DNA of 64,000 nucleotides from a virus: the IMG/VR virus record IMGVR_UViG_3300027969_000044, positions 1 to 64,000 of that record. The stretch is one strand, 5' to 3'. The notes below the pieces were generated by a model that saw only the letters and a program-made list of their open reading frames with translations, was not told the origin of the DNA and made no database searches. Positions 35,491 through 43,067 of the stretch are shown here, piece after piece; the first letter of the stretch is position 1, and each line of letters begins with the position of its first letter. The position numbers and the translations under genes were made by a program.

Positions 35491-37113
35491 ATGAGTGAGT
35501 TAAAACCGTACTATGTTGTTAGCGACCATCCAGATCTAACCGATGCTATTATCGCAGATCTGCAATCTTCTGAAGGCTCAGCAACAGTACCAAGTCGCGT
35601 TGTAGAAATAACTGACATGATGATGGGCAGTGAGCATACTGTCGAAGCCTTGCTTACAGATGAAGAAGCGGCTCTGTTAAACAATGATCCACGTATTCGT
35701 ATCGTTGAGCAAGATCCTATTGAATACAAAAATGTAAGAAAAGGAACGAGTGGTGTTAGAACAGGTAGCTACAGTAACTCATATTCAAACCTTGCTACAC
35801 ATAAAAATTACGGATTGATTCGCAGTACCAGTACCAGTAATGATTTTGCTACTTCCTATACAATAACTAAACCATTTAATTTTAATTTAGATGGAACAGG
35901 TGTTGACATTATTGTATTTGACACAGGTGTTGAACCATATCATCCAGAGTTTTCAAAAAACGCAGACGGGACAGGCGGTACAAGAGTCATTGACCACGAT
36001 TGGACACAGTACGGATATCTTACATCAGTAACTGGGGGGTTTTTAGGAGACTGTGACGGACACGGAACTAATTGTGCTTCAATTGCCGCAGGTAACACCA
36101 ATGGATGGGCATCTGGATCAAAAATATACAGTATGAGAACGGTTCCGGGTGATAGCTCACCATATAGAAGTATTGCCGATAATCGCAGTTTAGGATTAAT
36201 TCCCGAACTAAGCTGTTGGTATACTGTTAGAGCATTTCACAACGCAAAACCAATAGACCCTGCCACAGGATATAAGCGTCCAACAATAGTTACAGGTAGT
36301 TATGGCTATTCTGAATCATACGGTAATGGATTACAAACAGTAACTTACAGAGGAACAACAGTAGCGTTAACTACAACAACTGGTGCTGGCGCAACAAATT
36401 ATGGAACGCTCGGTCGAGCAGAGTACGGTGATGGCAGTTTTGGTTATAGATATACAACTGTTGAAACAGAAATACAGAATTGCATTAACGCAGGTGTTAT
36501 TGTAATATGCTCCGCAGGAAACAATGCTCATAAGATCGATGTTGTGGGTGGATTAGATTATAACAACTACGTTACAATGTCTGATGCTCCGGGATCACCT
36601 CGTCCATACCATAGAGGGCAAACTCCTGCGTCATGTCCGGGAGTTATCTGCGTTGGAGCATCAGACAACTACTACACAAGCTATGATAACAAGGCATATT
36701 TTAGTTCTACTGGTCCCAGGGTAGACTTGTATGCTCCGGGTGTACTAATCATGGGAGGATTTGATAATCGTACGTATCTTAGTGCCGCAGTTGTTGATCC
36801 TCGGTCAGGGTCAAGTACAAGTACTAGTGAAACATACTACCTAAATAAAATAAGTGGGACAAGTCAAGCAACTCCGCAAGTTACGGGTGTTGTAGCTTGT
36901 TTATTGCAGGCTCGCCCTTGGATGACAGCTACGCAGGTATTAAATTGGTTAAAAAGTGTTAGTCTAAAAAATCAGCTAAATGAAAGTGCTTTTGTAGGTG
37001 GATCAATTCCTAGTGTAGGAACATACACAAACTTGGCCAGCATACAGGGTGGAAATAATTACATCCTATATCAAGCATTCAACCTACCTGACCCACTAAC
37101 AATACGCGGATAA
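35491..37113 (+). CDS. Subtilisin-like (S8) serine protease in the fibre cluster
   Basis: This 540-residue protein has a short inhibitor-like N-terminal part (YYVVSDHPDLTDAIIADLQS, ending near IRIVEQDP), then a complete subtilase domain: D144 (IIVFDTGVEPYHPEF), H191 (DGHGTNCASIAAG), oxyanion N344 (ICSAGNN) and nucleophile S458 (KISGTSQATPQVTG). All four catalytic positions are intact. There is no secretion signal, so it is probably built into the virion or acts on fibre or capsid proteins. The position between fibre genes argues for a tail-associated protease that could cut host surface protein or mature the fibres. Confidence 0.9.
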   Translation: MSELKPYYVVSDHPDLTDAIIADLQSSEGSATVPSRVVEITDMMMGSEHTVEALLTDEEAALLNNDPRIRIVEQDPIEYKNVRKGTSGVRTGSYSNSYSNLATHKNYGLIRSTSTSNDFATSYTITKPFNFNLDGTGVDIIVFDTGVEPYHPEFSKNADGTGGTRVIDHDWTQYGYLTSVTGGFLGDCDGHGTNCASIAAGNTNGWASGSKIYSMRTVPGDSSPYRSIADNRSLGLIPELSCWYTVRAFHNAKPIDPATGYKRPTIVTGSYGYSESYGNGLQTVTYRGTTVALTTTTGAGATNYGTLGRAEYGDGSFGYRYTTVETEIQNCINAGVIVICSAGNNAHKIDVVGGLDYNNYVTMSDAPGSPRPYHRGQTPASCPGVICVGASDNYYTSYDNKAYFSSTGPRVDLYAPGVLIMGGFDNRTYLSAAVVDPRSGSSTSTSETYYLNKISGTSQATPQVTGVVACLLQARPWMTATQVLNWLKSVSLKNQLNESAFVGGSIPSVGTYTNLASIQGGNNYILYQAFNLPDPLTIRG

Positions 37114-37116
37114 ATA
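37110..37116 (+). promoter_or_regulatory. Late-type box 5 nt before ATG
   Basis: ATAAATA at 37110-37116 includes the TAA stop of the protease gene. The next ATG is at 37122, five bases further on. The only ribosome-site-like string is GCGGA at 37106-37110, which overlaps the box, so transcripts made from the box would lack it. Confidence 0.5.
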
Positions 37117-37121
37117 TTAAC

Positions 37122-37631
37122 ATGACAAGTACAGTAACAGATACAATTAGCGGATTAGATTTAACCTACCCGGTCGCAGGGCAGGATAATGACACACAGG
37201 GGTTTAGAGATAACTTTACAATTATTAACCAAGCGTTTACCGCAACTTCATTAGAAATTACAAGTCTACAGTTCCAATTAAACAACGCCGTTACAACCAG
37301 TACAGCATTTGCCACAACTATTGCTACCACCGTAACTAATACTGTTCTATCTAATATTACTGCCACTGTTAGAACTATTGTTGCTAACTCATTAACAAAC
37401 TATTATACAACAGCATCAGTTAAGGCGTTAATACAAACTGCGCTAGTTGATGTTATTTCAACTTCTTCAAGATATACTATTGCCGCGCCAACTACATCTA
37501 AAGGTGGATTCGGTGATACAAAAGGTATGATATTTGCCACTACCGCAACTATCTACGTATGTCATAAGTCTTGGATAAATGACGGAACAGACATCTGGGC
37601 AAAAGTAACCGCAACAACAAGTCCGTGGTAA
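37122..37631 (+). CDS. Short fibre protein with shared N-terminal domain
   Basis: The protein has 169 residues. The N-terminus, LDLTYPVAGQDNDTQGFRDN then FTIINQAF, is a variant of the attachment-like block found in the genes at 11918 and 22153. The middle is Thr/Val-rich coiled or beta shaft (ITATVRTIVANSLTNYYTTA). The end, SSRYTIAAPTTSKGGFGDTK, then GMIFATTATIYVCHKSW, looks like a small tip found in other phage fibre proteins. It closes the fibre cluster. Confidence 0.7.
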   Translation: MTSTVTDTISGLDLTYPVAGQDNDTQGFRDNFTIINQAFTATSLEITSLQFQLNNAVTTSTAFATTIATTVTNTVLSNITATVRTIVANSLTNYYTTASVKALIQTALVDVISTSSRYTIAAPTTSKGGFGDTKGMIFATTATIYVCHKSWINDGTDIWAKVTATTSPW

Positions 37632-37632
37632 T

Positions 37633-37875
37633 ATGTTCAACCCATTACTTGAAAACGTTCAGGATCTAAAAGATTTGGAATTAGAATCCAAAATAAACGA
37701 AGTTGGTCGCAAGTATCAAATTGCTTCCAGAACAATGAGCGGATCTATTCTAATACAGTTAGCAGTATGTCTAGAAGCATACAGAAATGAATTGAGCAGA
37801 CGTCAAAGTGAAAAACTTAAAGATCTGGCGCAGAAATCCAATAAGAACTTAGACGGCTTGATTAAAGTAAATTAA
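37633..37875 (+). CDS. Conserved phage hypothetical protein, helical
   Basis: This 80-residue all-helical protein (MFNPLLENVQDLKDLELESK, later LEAYRNELSRRQSEKLKDL) resembles a small conserved protein found beside tail genes in cyanophages and pelagiphages, of unknown role. It starts directly after the previous stop (TAATATG) without a clear ribosome site. Confidence 0.65.
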   Translation: MFNPLLENVQDLKDLELESKINEVGRKYQIASRTMSGSILIQLAVCLEAYRNELSRRQSEKLKDLAQKSNKNLDGLIKVN

Positions 37876-37886
37876 TCTGCTATAAT
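37858..37886 (+). promoter_or_regulatory. Sigma-70 promoter giving a leaderless transcript
   Basis: TTGATT (37858-37863), a 17-base spacer and TATAAT (37881-37886) form a good promoter. Its predicted start, seven bases after the -10 element, is 37893, the A of the start codon. The six bases between (GTTTGT) contain no ribosome site. Confidence 0.7.
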
Positions 37887-37892
37887 GTTTGT

Positions 37893-38423
37893 ATGACACT
37901 CGACGAATACAATCAAGCTGTACTTAACGGAGAAGATTTAGTCCAAGCACTATACTCTGGTAAAATACAAGAACTGGTTGACATCAATGTTAAAGACGAA
38001 GAACTTGTTAACCAATTTAACAATGCAATCAATGCCAATGGCGATCGTTTTTCTAAACTATCAGTTTACCAAAAGCCCAACGTAGACGTGGCAACATTTG
38101 ATGCCAACAATCAAAACAACTGGTTCATGCCCCTAGAATATCAAGAGTTCGATATTGAAACTTGGCTAGCGGAACAATGTAACACTAATAGAAAAATGGA
38201 TAGAGTACAGGGCGAACTTGTACTTTTCCGCCAACTTAATATGATCCCACTGCTAAGATACATTAAATACTTAGTAGACACAATGCGTGAAAACAATGTA
38301 GTATGGGGAGTAGGCAGAGGAAGCTCTGTAGCAAGTTACGTACTGTACTTAATTGGTGTTCACAAAATTGACAGTATTAAATATGAGCTCGATATAAACG
38401 AGTTCTTAAAACAGGAGAATTAA
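37893..38423 (+). CDS. Truncated DNA polymerase III alpha-like protein
   Basis: This 176-residue protein ends in a block that closely follows the palm-region signature of bacterial DnaE/PolC: VVWGVGRGSSVASYVLYLIG (the G-x-GRGS-x-x-S-x-x-x-Y-x-x-G loop, residues 137-155), then HKIDSIKYELDINEFL (cf. IDPLKY...FERFLN). In a full polymerase the catalytic aspartates come next; here the protein stops. It therefore cannot polymerise by itself. The N-terminal 130 residues are helical. I recall similar stand-alone mini-proteins from cyanophages. It could be a decoy or partner of the host polymerase. Confidence 0.65.
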   Translation: MTLDEYNQAVLNGEDLVQALYSGKIQELVDINVKDEELVNQFNNAINANGDRFSKLSVYQKPNVDVATFDANNQNNWFMPLEYQEFDIETWLAEQCNTNRKMDRVQGELVLFRQLNMIPLLRYIKYLVDTMRENNVVWGVGRGSSVASYVLYLIGVHKIDSIKYELDINEFLKQEN

Positions 38424-38424
38424 T

Positions 38425-38646
38425 ATGACAACACGTAGATACAAAACAATGCAAGGCAGAGAAATTGATATGGATCAATTACTAGCCAAAAACGAACTTA
38501 TGCCAGCGGTAGGAAACGTTCGTATGAATGCTCGTGGTGACGAATTAGGCCCAGGTGGCAAGATTGTTAAGAAGCGCGAAGACCAAGTTGCGGCCTATTA
38601 CGAAAATAACCCAACAGCTATCCAGGCAGCTAAGAAAGGCGAATAA
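38425..38646 (+). CDS. Conserved small phage protein
   Basis: This 73-residue basic protein (MDQLLAKNELMPAVGNVRMN, then ARGDELGPGGKIVKKREDQV) has the AVGN-MNARGD-GxGGKIVK pattern that I associate with short conserved proteins of T4-like phages. Its function is not known to me. AGGAGAA precedes the ATG, and its stop overlaps the next gene. Confidence 0.65.
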   Translation: MTTRRYKTMQGREIDMDQLLAKNELMPAVGNVRMNARGDELGPGGKIVKKREDQVAAYYENNPTAIQAAKKGE

Positions 38647-38996
38647 TGGGAATTAAAAGAGCAGTCCAAGGAACCATCGTTCCTTTACATGATAAAATCC
38701 TTGTGTCGGACATGAACTTTGGAGAAGAAACTACTAAAAGTGGTATTATCCTAAAAGGTGATGACGGACAACGTACAGGTATTCGTCCACGTTGGGCCCG
38801 TGTTTGGGCAGTTGGTCCAGAACAAAAAGAAGTCACAGAAGGCGAGTGGATTCTCATTGAACATGGTCGATGGACTCGTAAATTTGAACTTGAGATAGAT
38901 GATGGGGTTAAGGTTGCGCTACATGGTGTAGACAATAAGGCAATCTTACTAATCTCAGACGAAAGACCATCAGACGTTGTTAGAATGGGCGATTAA
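38646..38996 (+). CDS. GroES/gp31-like co-chaperonin
   Basis: This 116-residue protein has the GroES outline: VPLHDKILVSDMNFGEETTK (cf. PLHDRVLVK), then a mobile-loop-like GIILKGDD, VWAVGPEQ (the V-x-AVGPG block) and GEWILIEHGRW. T4 gp31 and related phage proteins replace host GroES so that GroEL can fold the capsid protein. The loop region has an extra segment (GQRTGIRPRWAR) compared with GroES, as phage versions often do. The start overlaps the previous stop by one base. It is the last gene before a hairpin. Confidence 0.75.
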   Translation: MGIKRAVQGTIVPLHDKILVSDMNFGEETTKSGIILKGDDGQRTGIRPRWARVWAVGPEQKEVTEGEWILIEHGRWTRKFELEIDDGVKVALHGVDNKAILLISDERPSDVVRMGD

Positions 38997-39001
38997 TTAA
39001 A

Positions 39002-39024
39002 AACAGGGCTTGACATGCCCTGTT
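39002..39024 (+). terminator. Palindrome overlapping a promoter -35 (terminator or operator)
   Basis: AACAGGGC (39002-39009) and GCCCTGTT (39017-39024) are perfect arms around a seven-base loop, followed by TTCTTTCCTCT. The stem is GC-rich and pyrimidines follow, so it can end the groES-side transcript. The loop itself contains TTGACA of the next promoter, so the same palindrome could serve as an operator. Confidence 0.55.
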
Positions 39025-39038
39025 CTTTCCTCTATACT
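39010..39038 (+). promoter_or_regulatory. Sigma-70 promoter giving a leaderless transcript
   Basis: TTGACA (39010-39015), a 17-base spacer and TATACT (39033-39038) form a strong promoter. The ATG at 39045 is exactly seven bases after the -10 element, so the predicted first base is the A of the start codon. No ribosome site exists between. Confidence 0.75.
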
Positions 39039-39044
39039 ATATGA

Positions 39045-39506
39045 ATGATATTCAATAAAGTTAAGGAACTAAAAGACAAAGGTTTAAAGATTGGCATTAC
39101 CTTTAGTCAGTTCGACATGTTACACGCTGGACATATTGCTATGTTAAGCGAAGCCAAAAATCACTGCGACTACCTAATTGCTGGTTTACAAAATAACGCC
39201 AAGTGGGATCGCCCGGAAAAGAACGAACCAATCCAAAGTATTGTAGAAAGACAAATACAACTTAGTGCTACTCGCTTTGTTGACGAAATTGTTGTGTACA
39301 ATACAGAAAAGGATCTGGAAGACATTCTATTGACATTACCCGTAGATGTGCGTATACTAGGAGTTGAGTATAAAGATAAAGACTTTACAGGTAAAAACAT
39401 TTGTAATAGCAGAGGAATTGAAATTGTCTATAACGGACGAGATCATTCATTTAGTTCATCTAGTCTACGCAAACGTGTGGCAGAAGCAGAAAGCAAAAAG
39501 AAATGA
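39045..39506 (+). CDS. Cytidylyltransferase-family nucleotidyltransferase
   Basis: The protein has 153 residues. An H-x-G-H motif (H27-H30 in FSQFDMLHAGHIAMLSEAK), CDYLIAGLQNN, and the C-terminal GKNICNSRGIEIVYNGRDH followed by SFSSSSLRKR match the glycerol-3-phosphate cytidylyltransferase/RfaE-type family. These enzymes join a nucleotide to a phosphorylated sugar, polyol or cofactor. The closest pattern is that of heptose-phosphate adenylyltransferases. It heads the operon leading to the clamp loader. The substrate is unknown. Confidence 0.8.
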   Translation: MIFNKVKELKDKGLKIGITFSQFDMLHAGHIAMLSEAKNHCDYLIAGLQNNAKWDRPEKNEPIQSIVERQIQLSATRFVDEIVVYNTEKDLEDILLTLPVDVRILGVEYKDKDFTGKNICNSRGIEIVYNGRDHSFSSSSLRKRVAEAESKKK

Positions 39507-39901
39507 GCAAGTACGGTACAGCATACGCAACACTTCCAAAGTCGGCTATGATAGGGACAACTAGGGGACTTGCTATTAATAAACGACAACGATCAAAGCT
39601 ATCCCAATACGCAGAAGATAAACCCATGAAAAGAACATTAAAACAGAAACTTAGAGATTGGATTTTTAATGATCCGGAGCAAGAAGCTAATTACGTGTCA
39701 ATTGACGAAGGTCCGGATTTAGATAGCCGCACATCTACTAGAATTACAGTACATCAAGCAGTCGGTGGAACTATTATTCAAACTCGAAGATACGATGAGA
39801 GAAAAGATAATAATGTAGAAAATTTATACATTATTCACAAAGAGTCTGACCTTGGACAAGAACTTGCTAAAATTATTACACTGGAAGGATTGCGCTCATG
39901 A
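39503..39901 (+). CDS. Conserved hypothetical protein upstream of gp44
   Basis: This 132-residue protein has a basic start and centre (PMKRTLKQKLRDWIFNDPEQ) and a C-terminal alpha/beta part (TRITVHQAVGGTIIQTRRYD, then LYIIHKESDLGQELAKIITL). I recognise the second half as a recurrent unassigned phage sequence. It overlaps both neighbours by four bases, so it is made with the clamp loader. T4 gp62, the loader's small subunit, is longer and has another order, so I do not equate them. Confidence 0.65.
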   Translation: MSKYGTAYATLPKSAMIGTTRGLAINKRQRSKLSQYAEDKPMKRTLKQKLRDWIFNDPEQEANYVSIDEGPDLDSRTSTRITVHQAVGGTIIQTRRYDERKDNNVENLYIIHKESDLGQELAKIITLEGLRS

Positions 39902-40824
39902 AAGAACTATGGACAGAGAAATATCGCCCAGCAACTATCGATGGATATGTTTTTAGGGACGACTCTCAAAAGAAGCAGATTAAGGGCTGGATCAAAGAAG
40001 GATCTATCCCGCACCTGCTACTAAGTGGTAGCCCGGGTATCGGTAAGACAACACTTGCTAAAGTCCTGTTAAACGAAATTGGTATTGAGGAATTTGATAT
40101 TCTTGAAGTTAACGCATCACGCGAAACTGGTATTGACTTTATTCGAGATAAGATTGTTCCGTTTATTCAAATGATGCCATTTGGTCCATTTAAAGTTGTA
40201 CTGTTAGACGAAGCAGATCGACTTAGTCAACACGCACAAGACTCATTAAAGGGCATTATTGAAGAGTATTCTAAGTTTGCTCGATTTATTCTAACCTGTA
40301 ACAGTCCTAATCGTATTGTTCCTGCGTTACACAGTCGTTGCCAGCAGATGCACTTTGCGTCAATTGACCAAACAGAGTATACAGCCCGTGCCGCAACTAT
40401 TCTAGTTGAAGAAGGCATTGAATTTGATCTCGACACACTTGACACTTATGTTAAAGCAGTTTATCCAGACTTGCGTAAGTGTATTAACCTGTTACAACAA
40501 AATTGTGTAGACGGAAAGTTGATTAATCCCAAAGCTGAAGATAGCGGCATTAGTGATTACAAGATTGAAATGGTCGAGTTGTTTAAGGCAAGAAAGATTA
40601 AAGAAGCTCGAGCAATGTTGTGTGCCAAAGCCCGCCCAGATGAAATGGAAGGTATCTTTACTTGGATGTATCACAATATTGAACTGTTTGGTGACGATGA
40701 AGAAACACAAGACTCTGCTATTATCATTATTAAGCAAGGACTTGTTGACAATGCGTTAATTGCTGATCCAGAAATTAACCTGTCTGCTACACTAGCCAAG
40801 CTAGGCAGACTACAAGCACAATAA
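39898..40824 (+). CDS. 44: Clamp loader large subunit (T4 gp44-like)
   Basis: This is a 308-residue AAA+ clamp loader. It has EKYRPATIDGYVFRD at the start, Walker A GSPGIGKTT (44-52), Walker B VVLLDEAD (100-107), sensor 1 LTCNSPNRI and the SRC motif (146-148, LHSRCQQ), an arginine finger typical of loader subunits. It opens the gp45 clamp and loads it on primed DNA for gp43. The length and motif spacing equal T4 gp44. No gp62 was recognised in the window. A strong terminator follows. Confidence 0.93.
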   Translation: MKELWTEKYRPATIDGYVFRDDSQKKQIKGWIKEGSIPHLLLSGSPGIGKTTLAKVLLNEIGIEEFDILEVNASRETGIDFIRDKIVPFIQMMPFGPFKVVLLDEADRLSQHAQDSLKGIIEEYSKFARFILTCNSPNRIVPALHSRCQQMHFASIDQTEYTARAATILVEEGIEFDLDTLDTYVKAVYPDLRKCINLLQQNCVDGKLINPKAEDSGISDYKIEMVELFKARKIKEARAMLCAKARPDEMEGIFTWMYHNIELFGDDEETQDSAIIIIKQGLVDNALIADPEINLSATLAKLGRLQAQ

Positions 40825-40826
40825 CA

Positions 40827-40869
40827 AAAACCGCATAGTACGAGGCAGGTCGATTTACTATGCGGTTTT
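40827..40869. terminator. Bidirectional terminator between convergent genes
   Basis: AAAACCGCATAGTA (40827-40840) and TACTATGCGGTTTT (40856-40869) are perfect 14-base arms around a 15-base loop. The stem has A's on the left and T's on the right, so it works as a Rho-independent terminator in both directions, for gp44 (plus) and phoH (minus). Confidence 0.9.
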
Positions 40870-40899
40870 CTCTTGACTGTTTATTGGGGTTATAAAAGT

Positions 40900-41649
40900 T
40901 TAGTCGTTATCCAACTCCTTGTAAAGTTTTAACACTTCCCTAACAACCGGATGTCTTTCTACATCTTTCGGTTCAAACGTTGCCATAGCTATCATACGAT
41001 AATCACCCCCTTGGCCGTATAATGAGCAAAATTCTAACAATCCGTTTTCTTTCGGTCTGTCTGCTTGATTTAAATCTCCTGTGACTACCATTCGACTGTT
41101 GTCGCCGATACGTGTCAATAACATTTTCATCTGACTTGGTGTAGCATTTTGCATTTCGTCAGCAATGATAAACGCATTTTTAAATGTACGTCCACGCATA
41201 TATGCCAACGGTGATATTTCAATCACGCCATCTTCAAGCATCTCTTGGATTTCTTTAGGATGGTAATACTCCTCGAATACATCAAAAATAGGACGAGTCC
41301 ATGGGGCCATCTTAGCGTTTAAATCGCCAGGAAGGAATCCATGTTCTTCATCAACACTAACTGCTGGCCTTGTTACAATGATCTTACTAACCACCCCCTC
41401 TTTGAATAGTTTGATGGCCCATTGAACCGCAAGCATAGTCTTACCCGTACCGGCAGGGCCGATAGCAAATGTAATGTATTTCTTGGGGTTTTTCAACAGC
41501 TCTACATAAGTTTCCTGCGCTAGATTGCGCGGAACAATGTTAACCTGTTGCTTTTTACGCAGATATTGATTGATTTGAATCAAGTTTGATGTATTATCGT
41601 TACGGTTAGAGCCCATAACAACTCTCTCTTTACGTTTTGCTCTAGACAA
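40900..41649 (-). CDS. phoH: PhoH-like ATPase
   Basis: This 249-residue PhoH-family protein has Walker A GPAGTGKT (64-71), TRPAVSVDEEHGFLPGDLNA, Walker B AFIIADEMQNATPSQMKML, and GDLNQADRP. I place the start at TTG 41649 because a full AAGGAGG lies six bases upstream. An ATG 11 codons in, with AGAGAG before it, is the alternative. PhoH proteins are phage- and bacteria-wide ATPases, often with RNA-helicase or nuclease links. They are common in marine phages, and the exact role is unsettled. It is one of only three minus-strand genes here. Confidence 0.9.
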   Translation of the reverse strand: MSRAKRKERVVMGSNRNDNTSNLIQINQYLRKKQQVNIVPRNLAQETYVELLKNPKKYITFAIGPAGTGKTMLAVQWAIKLFKEGVVSKIIVTRPAVSVDEEHGFLPGDLNAKMAPWTRPIFDVFEEYYHPKEIQEMLEDGVIEISPLAYMRGRTFKNAFIIADEMQNATPSQMKMLLTRIGDNSRMVVTGDLNQADRPKENGLLEFCSLYGQGGDYRMIAMATFEPKDVERHPVVREVLKLYKELDND

Positions 41650-41733
41650 ATTATGCCTCCTTGAGTGAGCGACCTGCAAAAGTAATTATCACCATTGTCT
41701 AAAAACCGTAAGATATCGCTCTTTTTTAGATAG

Positions 41734-41741
41734 CATAAATA
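41734..41741 (+). promoter_or_regulatory. Late-type box
   Basis: CATAAATA at 41734-41741 precedes the ATG at 41764 by 22 bases, in the divergent region between phoH and the plus-strand operon. The leader has only a weak ribosome site (CAGAGAA). Confidence 0.45.
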
Positions 41742-41763
41742 TTGATATAACAGAGAACTGCTC

Positions 41764-42342
41764 ATGCACGATATAGTAGATATTATTAAAAATATACAAA
41801 CTTTAACCGCTAGTGATCACTCGTTTAAAATTCTTAAAGATTTTGAAAGAGTACTAGACGAGTTAGACATATATGTTTACAAGAACTGGGAAGACGGTGA
41901 ATTGCTTGCTGGCCCCAATGTAAACAGATATTCCGTAGAATGTAAATTCTTATGGCCAGAAGAGAACATGCCTGACCCAGAAGGCGGTGCTAGATTACTA
42001 GACTACGGGTGTAAAGTAACATACCAAAAAGAACATCTACTTGTTCCACGTAAAGTACACAAGCCTAGCGACTTCCGTCCTGGCACAAAGAAAGGAAAGA
42101 TTGACGCACATCCTGTATGGATTGTAGGTATTACTATGCCTAAGAAACTATTACAAGATATGTTCCAAGGATATACCGATCAAGAACATCGTAAGATGGC
42201 AGAATACATGAAACAAGATCAGATACAAGGTGAGATTCAAGCAGAAGCTGGTGCTTCTCAAGAAGTTCCACCAGAGACCGGAGTATCAGCAACAGGAGGA
42301 GGTCCAGATGCAGGACAAGCCGCAACAGCGCCAACTATGTGA
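41764..42342 (+). CDS. Conserved phage protein with Ala/Gly-rich tail
   Basis: This 192-residue protein has a folded N-terminal domain (ILKDFERVLDELDIYVYKNW, later MPDPEGGARLLDYGCKVTY) and a disordered C-terminal tail rich in Ala, Gly and Gln (ASQEVPPETGVSATGGGPDA). It is preceded by a late-type box. I recognise the domain as unassigned and common in T4-like marine phages. A virion or assembly role is suggested by the late box only. Confidence 0.65.
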   Translation: MHDIVDIIKNIQTLTASDHSFKILKDFERVLDELDIYVYKNWEDGELLAGPNVNRYSVECKFLWPEENMPDPEGGARLLDYGCKVTYQKEHLLVPRKVHKPSDFRPGTKKGKIDAHPVWIVGITMPKKLLQDMFQGYTDQEHRKMAEYMKQDQIQGEIQAEAGASQEVPPETGVSATGGGPDAGQAATAPTM

Positions 42343-43066
42343 AGGCCTTAGGGCTAACGACTTGAAAGGCTTTGTTCGTGAAGTCTTTACACTTGATCAG
42401 TATCGTTCAAAGATGGGCGAGGATCAGGATGTAATCGTTGTTGGATTTACAGTTAACGAAAAAGCGCCAGCCGCTGACCTAATGGAGTTTATTGAAAAAG
42501 GATATCCTTTTGTTTTAGACGCAGACATTAGTTCCGGAGAAGAACGAGATGGCAAGTATCAAGTGTTTGTTGAGATTGAAAGAAACAAACAATTTCCAAG
42601 TAAGTTAAAAGACCTATTAAGTGGAGTTAGTCGTTTGACAGACAACTACGATTGGCGTTTCCGTTACTACAAGGATGTCACAGGACATCACTTTAGTGAA
42701 GATGCTATTTTAGAAAATGTTCCTTTAGATCTTAAAGACTACGAAACTAAGATGCTGGAAATCAAAACTAACGTAGTAGCAGAGTTTTTTAATCAAGGTG
42801 CTACTAGTATTATGGTAGATAGTGACGACACAATTATTGCACAAAAAGCATATTCGGGTCCAATTGCTATGGAACTGTTAGCATTAGGCGATTACGAAGA
42901 AGTTAAAGATAGTTTACCAGGTGGACTTATGTTAGATGAGTCAAGTCAAAGTCAAGTTGCATTTTTAGAAAAGTATCTTGGCAATTATGAGATTAATAAA
43001 ATCAATGGAAAGTTTTTAATACGCAACGGGGACCGAGGAATGATCGTGAAAAAGGACAGGTGGTAA
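42308..43066 (+). CDS. Conserved phage protein, 252 aa
   Basis: I start this at ATG 42308, five bases after a strong AGGAGGAGG. It overlaps the previous gene by 35 bases; an upstream in-frame start at 42230 would only read the neighbour's tail. The protein has LKGFVREVFTLDQYRSKMGE, VIVVGFTVNEKAPAADLMEF, VLDADISSGEERDGKYQVFV and RFRYYKDVTGH, which I know as an unassigned family of marine T4-like phages. The two-domain alpha/beta look suggests a soluble or head-related protein, without proof. Confidence 0.7.
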   Translation: MQDKPQQRQLCEGLRANDLKGFVREVFTLDQYRSKMGEDQDVIVVGFTVNEKAPAADLMEFIEKGYPFVLDADISSGEERDGKYQVFVEIERNKQFPSKLKDLLSGVSRLTDNYDWRFRYYKDVTGHHFSEDAILENVPLDLKDYETKMLEIKTNVVAEFFNQGATSIMVDSDDTIIAQKAYSGPIAMELLALGDYEEVKDSLPGGLMLDESSQSQVAFLEKYLGNYEINKINGKFLIRNGDRGMIVKKDRW

Positions 43067-43067
43067 T

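Noticed and set aside
39503-39901. Gene upstream of gp44 as the missing clamp-loader small subunit gp62
   Set aside because: It is shorter than T4 gp62, lies on the wrong side of gene 44 and shows no pattern I know from gp62.
40873-40896. TTGACT followed by TATAAA after the terminator as a plus-strand promoter
   Set aside because: The spacer is only 12 bases and no plus-strand gene follows until 41764; it lies over the 3' end of phoH.
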